A stretch of DNA of 7,306 bases from CAZMUD01 sp964569715 (lineage in GTDB: Bacteria; Chloroflexota; Dehalococcoidia; Dehalococcoidales; UBA2162): NCBI GenBank assembly GCA_964569715.1, contig CAZMUD010000054.1, positions 1-7,306 on the forward strand, in the 5' to 3' direction. The position numbers and the translations under genes are program-made. Within the stretch, counting starts at the first letter, position 1; the number at the start of each line of letters is the position of its first letter. This document shows positions 5,668 through 7,306 of this stretch, piece by piece. The notes below the pieces were generated by a model. It was not told where the DNA came from and did no database searches. It worked only from the letters and a program-made list of their open reading frames with translations.

Positions 5668-6831
5668 ATGGCATATGTCTCTGGGACCGGCAGGGCAGGC
5701 TATACAGTCAATATAGGCAAGTTGAAGACATACTCCTTTGAGATGGGCTCTATACGACCGCCTAGCGAGGGTGGGAGCTTCTCTCTATTAATCAGAGCAA
5801 CCAGGAACTGTCCGTGGAATAGGTGCGCTTTTTGTTACGGCTCACCCTATAACCATGAGCGGTTTGAGCTGAGGTCCGTTGAAGAGATAAAAACTGATAT
5901 CGACTCAGTGCAGGCTATCAGCAACGAAATGAAAGCGCTCTCGTGGAAGCTCGGTTACGCCGGGCGGTTAGCACCACTGGCCACCGTAATCCAGAGTAAT
6001 CTCCTTTACGGTAAGGATACAAGATACTTAACCGACGATGAGCTTAGGAACTTCCACTGTGTCGTCAACGTATTTAACTGGCTTTATTCCGGTGGAAAGA
6101 CTGCATTCTTACAGGACGCCGATACCCCTATTATGTATACTCACCAACTAGTGGAGGTCATAAGCTATCTAAAGGAAACATTTCCAAGCATAGAAAGGGT
6201 TACATCCTATGCTCGGTCGAAGACCATTGCCAAGAAAAAGCCGGAGGAGCTTAGCCAACTGCATCAGATTGGCCTTTCCAGGCTACACGTCGGGCTGGAA
6301 ACAGGCGATGATGAACTGCTTAGTTATGTCAATAAGGGAGTAACAGCCGAACAGCATATTCTGGCTGGTAAGAAGGCTCTTGAAGCAGGGTTTGAGCTTT
6401 CCGAGTATGTCATGCCAGGCCTGGGTGGGAAAAGCAGATGGGTTCAGCATGCCAAGAACACCGCCCACGTCCTAAACAAGATAAACCCCCACTTTATCAG
6501 GTTAAGGCCCTTCGTGCCCAATTACAATACGCCGATGCTCGAAGCCTACCAAAAGGGGGAGTTTGAGTTGACTTCGCCCCATGAGCGCCTGCGGGAAATC
6601 GAGCTAATGATTGAGAATTTGCAAGTCACCTCCAGTGTCTGTTTCGACCATAATCTCAATCCATCATACTGGTCAGGAAATGGTCTCATCCCGCTGCTGA
6701 AGCAGGATTACGAAGGTTACAAATTCCCGGAAGAAAAGGAGGTAGTGTTAGAACTTATCAACAAGGGCCTGCAGCTTGATGAGAAGGCCTTCATAGACGT
6801 AAAGGATCTGGTCGGCACATCTTATTTGTAG
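5668..6831 (+). CDS. Radical SAM protein with CX4CX2C cluster motif, function unknown
   Basis: This 387-residue protein belongs to the radical SAM superfamily, which uses a 4Fe-4S cluster and S-adenosylmethionine to make radicals. The cluster ligands are Cys48, Cys53 and Cys56 in NCPWNRCAFC. The spacing is CX4CX2C rather than the common CX3CX2C, as in the COG1032-like subfamily with GCSHNKCTFC. Other family marks are GGKTAFLQDAD (142-152), RVTSYARSKTIAKKKPEEL (177-195), HVGLETGDDELL (207-218), LSEYVMPGLGG (244-254) and a DHN-L-EGYKFPEEKE tail (327-358). An extra segment (about 92-140) separates the cluster motif from the GGKTAFLQDAD strand. There is no B12-binding or SPASM domain, and too few further cysteines for a second cluster. 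ATG at 5668 has a ribosome binding site at 5653-5658. The substrate is unknown. The next gene downstream encodes a ferredoxin domain, a possible but unproven electron partner. Confidence 0.9.
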   Translation: MAYVSGTGRAGYTVNIGKLKTYSFEMGSIRPPSEGGSFSLLIRATRNCPWNRCAFCYGSPYNHERFELRSVEEIKTDIDSVQAISNEMKALSWKLGYAGRLAPLATVIQSNLLYGKDTRYLTDDELRNFHCVVNVFNWLYSGGKTAFLQDADTPIMYTHQLVEVISYLKETFPSIERVTSYARSKTIAKKKPEELSQLHQIGLSRLHVGLETGDDELLSYVNKGVTAEQHILAGKKALEAGFELSEYVMPGLGGKSRWVQHAKNTAHVLNKINPHFIRLRPFVPNYNTPMLEAYQKGEFELTSPHERLREIELMIENLQVTSSVCFDHNLNPSYWSGNGLIPLLKQDYEGYKFPEEKEVVLELINKGLQLDEKAFIDVKDLVGTSYL

Positions 6832-6900
6832 TTTGCTTTTTGCTGAAGCAGGCCCAGTTTCGTGGGAAGCACTCATAAGAGTATGTTTAGTGAAAGTTTG

Positions 6901-6927
6901 CCATGTGATGGGAGATATCCATCATGG
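6901..6927 (+). promoter_or_regulatory. Hairpin covering a ribosome binding site and mini-ORF start
   Basis: Arms 6901-6911 (CCATGTGATGG) and 6919-6927 (CCATCATGG) pair as 5 plus 4 base pairs around a two-base bulge, with a seven-base loop; G6900-C6928 extends it. The GGGAG at 6910-6914 lies at the top of the left arm and in the loop, and the ATG at 6924 lies in the right arm. If it folds in RNA it could hide a translation start. It has no T run, so it is not a standard terminator. Confidence 0.4.
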
Positions 6928-6971
6928 CTATCACTGAAGCTGAGACAAATCTTACAGATAAAGCTGGTTAA
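6924..6971 (+). CDS. Possible 15-residue mini-ORF ahead of the ferredoxin-domain gene
   Basis: ATG at 6924 opens a frame encoding MAITEAETNLTDKAG and a TAA stop at 6969-6971. A GGGAG (6910-6914) lies 9 bases before it, which is a better ribosome binding site than the next gene has. The stop lies 12 bases before the ATG at 6984, close enough for translational coupling. It may be a leader peptide, the remnant of an upstream gene, or chance; I recognise no homologue, and a frame this short proves little. Confidence 0.25.
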   Translation: MAITEAETNLTDKAG

Positions 6972-6983
6972 GCATTAAAACTT

Positions 6984-7306
6984 ATGAGCAAATACAAAGT
7001 AAAGTTTCTACCGGACGAGGAAGAGGTTGAAGTAGAAGAGGGAGTTACCCTGCTTGAGGCAGCCGAGAAAGCGGATATTTATATCAACAGCCTTTGCGGA
7101 GGTGAAGGCCTTTGCGGTGAGTGCCGTCTTCAGGTAATTAGTGGTAAAGCTAGGGCGGACAAGAACGCCATTGGGTTCTTCTCCAAGGAAGAAATAGAAA
7201 ATGGCTATGTTTTAGCCTGCCAGACTAAGGTAGAAGATAACCTGGAAGTGGTGGTTCCCGCTAAGTCGCGCCTGGAAAAAGAAAAAATCATTACTGAAGG
7301 GGCTCC
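6984..7306 (+). CDS. 2Fe-2S ferredoxin-domain protein, N-terminal part (3' end outside window)
   Basis: The frame is open from ATG at 6984 to the window edge, giving 107 residues. A stop at 6969-6971 with no other start codon after it fixes the ATG, although its ribosome binding site is weak. Residues 4-95 form a ferredoxin-like domain with Cys38, Cys44, Cys47 and Cys79 in SLCGGEGLCGEC and LACQT, that is CX5CX2CX31C, the ligand set of a 2Fe-2S cluster. The sequence closely resembles the N-terminus of ASKHA-domain (DUF4445) proteins such as RACo and RamA-like activators, which use ATP to drive reduction of corrinoid methyltransferase proteins; those are about 500-650 residues long. The defining ASKHA domain is beyond the edge, so a shorter ferredoxin remains possible. 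A role in corrinoid activation is inferred from this resemblance only. Confidence 0.85.
   Translation, partial: MSKYKVKFLPDEEEVEVEEGVTLLEAAEKADIYINSLCGGEGLCGECRLQVISGKARADKNAIGFFSKEEIENGYVLACQTKVEDNLEVVVPAKSRLEKEKIITEGA

Noticed and set aside
6832..6870. Short TGCT/AGCA and CCCA/TGGG stems after the radical SAM stop
   Set aside because: Stems are four base pairs with no T run behind them; not enough for a terminator call.

Overview
The window has mixed base composition near half GC and the dense, short-gapped layout of a bacterial chromosome. The gene content (a UPF0182 protein, a stand-alone pdxS, a NDP-forming acyl-CoA synthetase alpha-type protein, a radical SAM enzyme and a 2Fe-2S ferredoxin domain of the kind that heads corrinoid-activating ASKHA proteins) suggests an anaerobe. 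My best guess is a member of the Chloroflexota, class Dehalococcoidia, or a similar subsurface lineage. That placement is inferred from protein style and gene content, not from a marker gene.

Layout from left to right. Positions 1-1041 (+) hold the C-terminal part of a UPF0182 membrane protein cut by the window edge, with a possible terminator just behind it. Positions 1075-2484 (-) hold a MATE-family efflux protein that converges on it; its real start is probably further upstream, at a non-standard codon near 2529. Positions 2485-2891 are the divergent control region between the MATE gene and pdxS, with a near-consensus promoter for pdxS and two short palindromes. Positions 2892-3773 (+) hold pdxS, the synthase subunit of pyridoxal 5'-phosphate synthase. 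Positions 3774-3996 are non-coding and carry a clear Rho-independent terminator for the gene on the minus strand. Positions 3997-5448 (-) hold the acyl-CoA synthetase-like protein. Positions 5449-5667 hold two back-to-back sigma70-type promoters. Positions 5668-6831 (+) hold a radical SAM protein with a CX4CX2C cluster motif. Positions 6832-6983 hold a hairpin and a 15-codon mini-ORF. Positions 6984-7306 (+) are the start of a 2Fe-2S ferredoxin-domain protein that runs off the window.

The genes alternate in strand and most appear to be single transcription units with their own promoters, so the window is not one operon or pathway. Only the radical SAM gene and the ferredoxin-domain gene share a direction and could be co-transcribed; both need low-potential electrons, but a functional link is not shown. 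I found no mobile element, CRISPR array, tRNA or rRNA. I see no convincing new multi-gene system. The points most worth checking are the MATE start codon, the radical SAM family of unknown substrate, the solitary synthetase alpha subunit, and the hairpin and mini-ORF ahead of the ferredoxin-domain gene.
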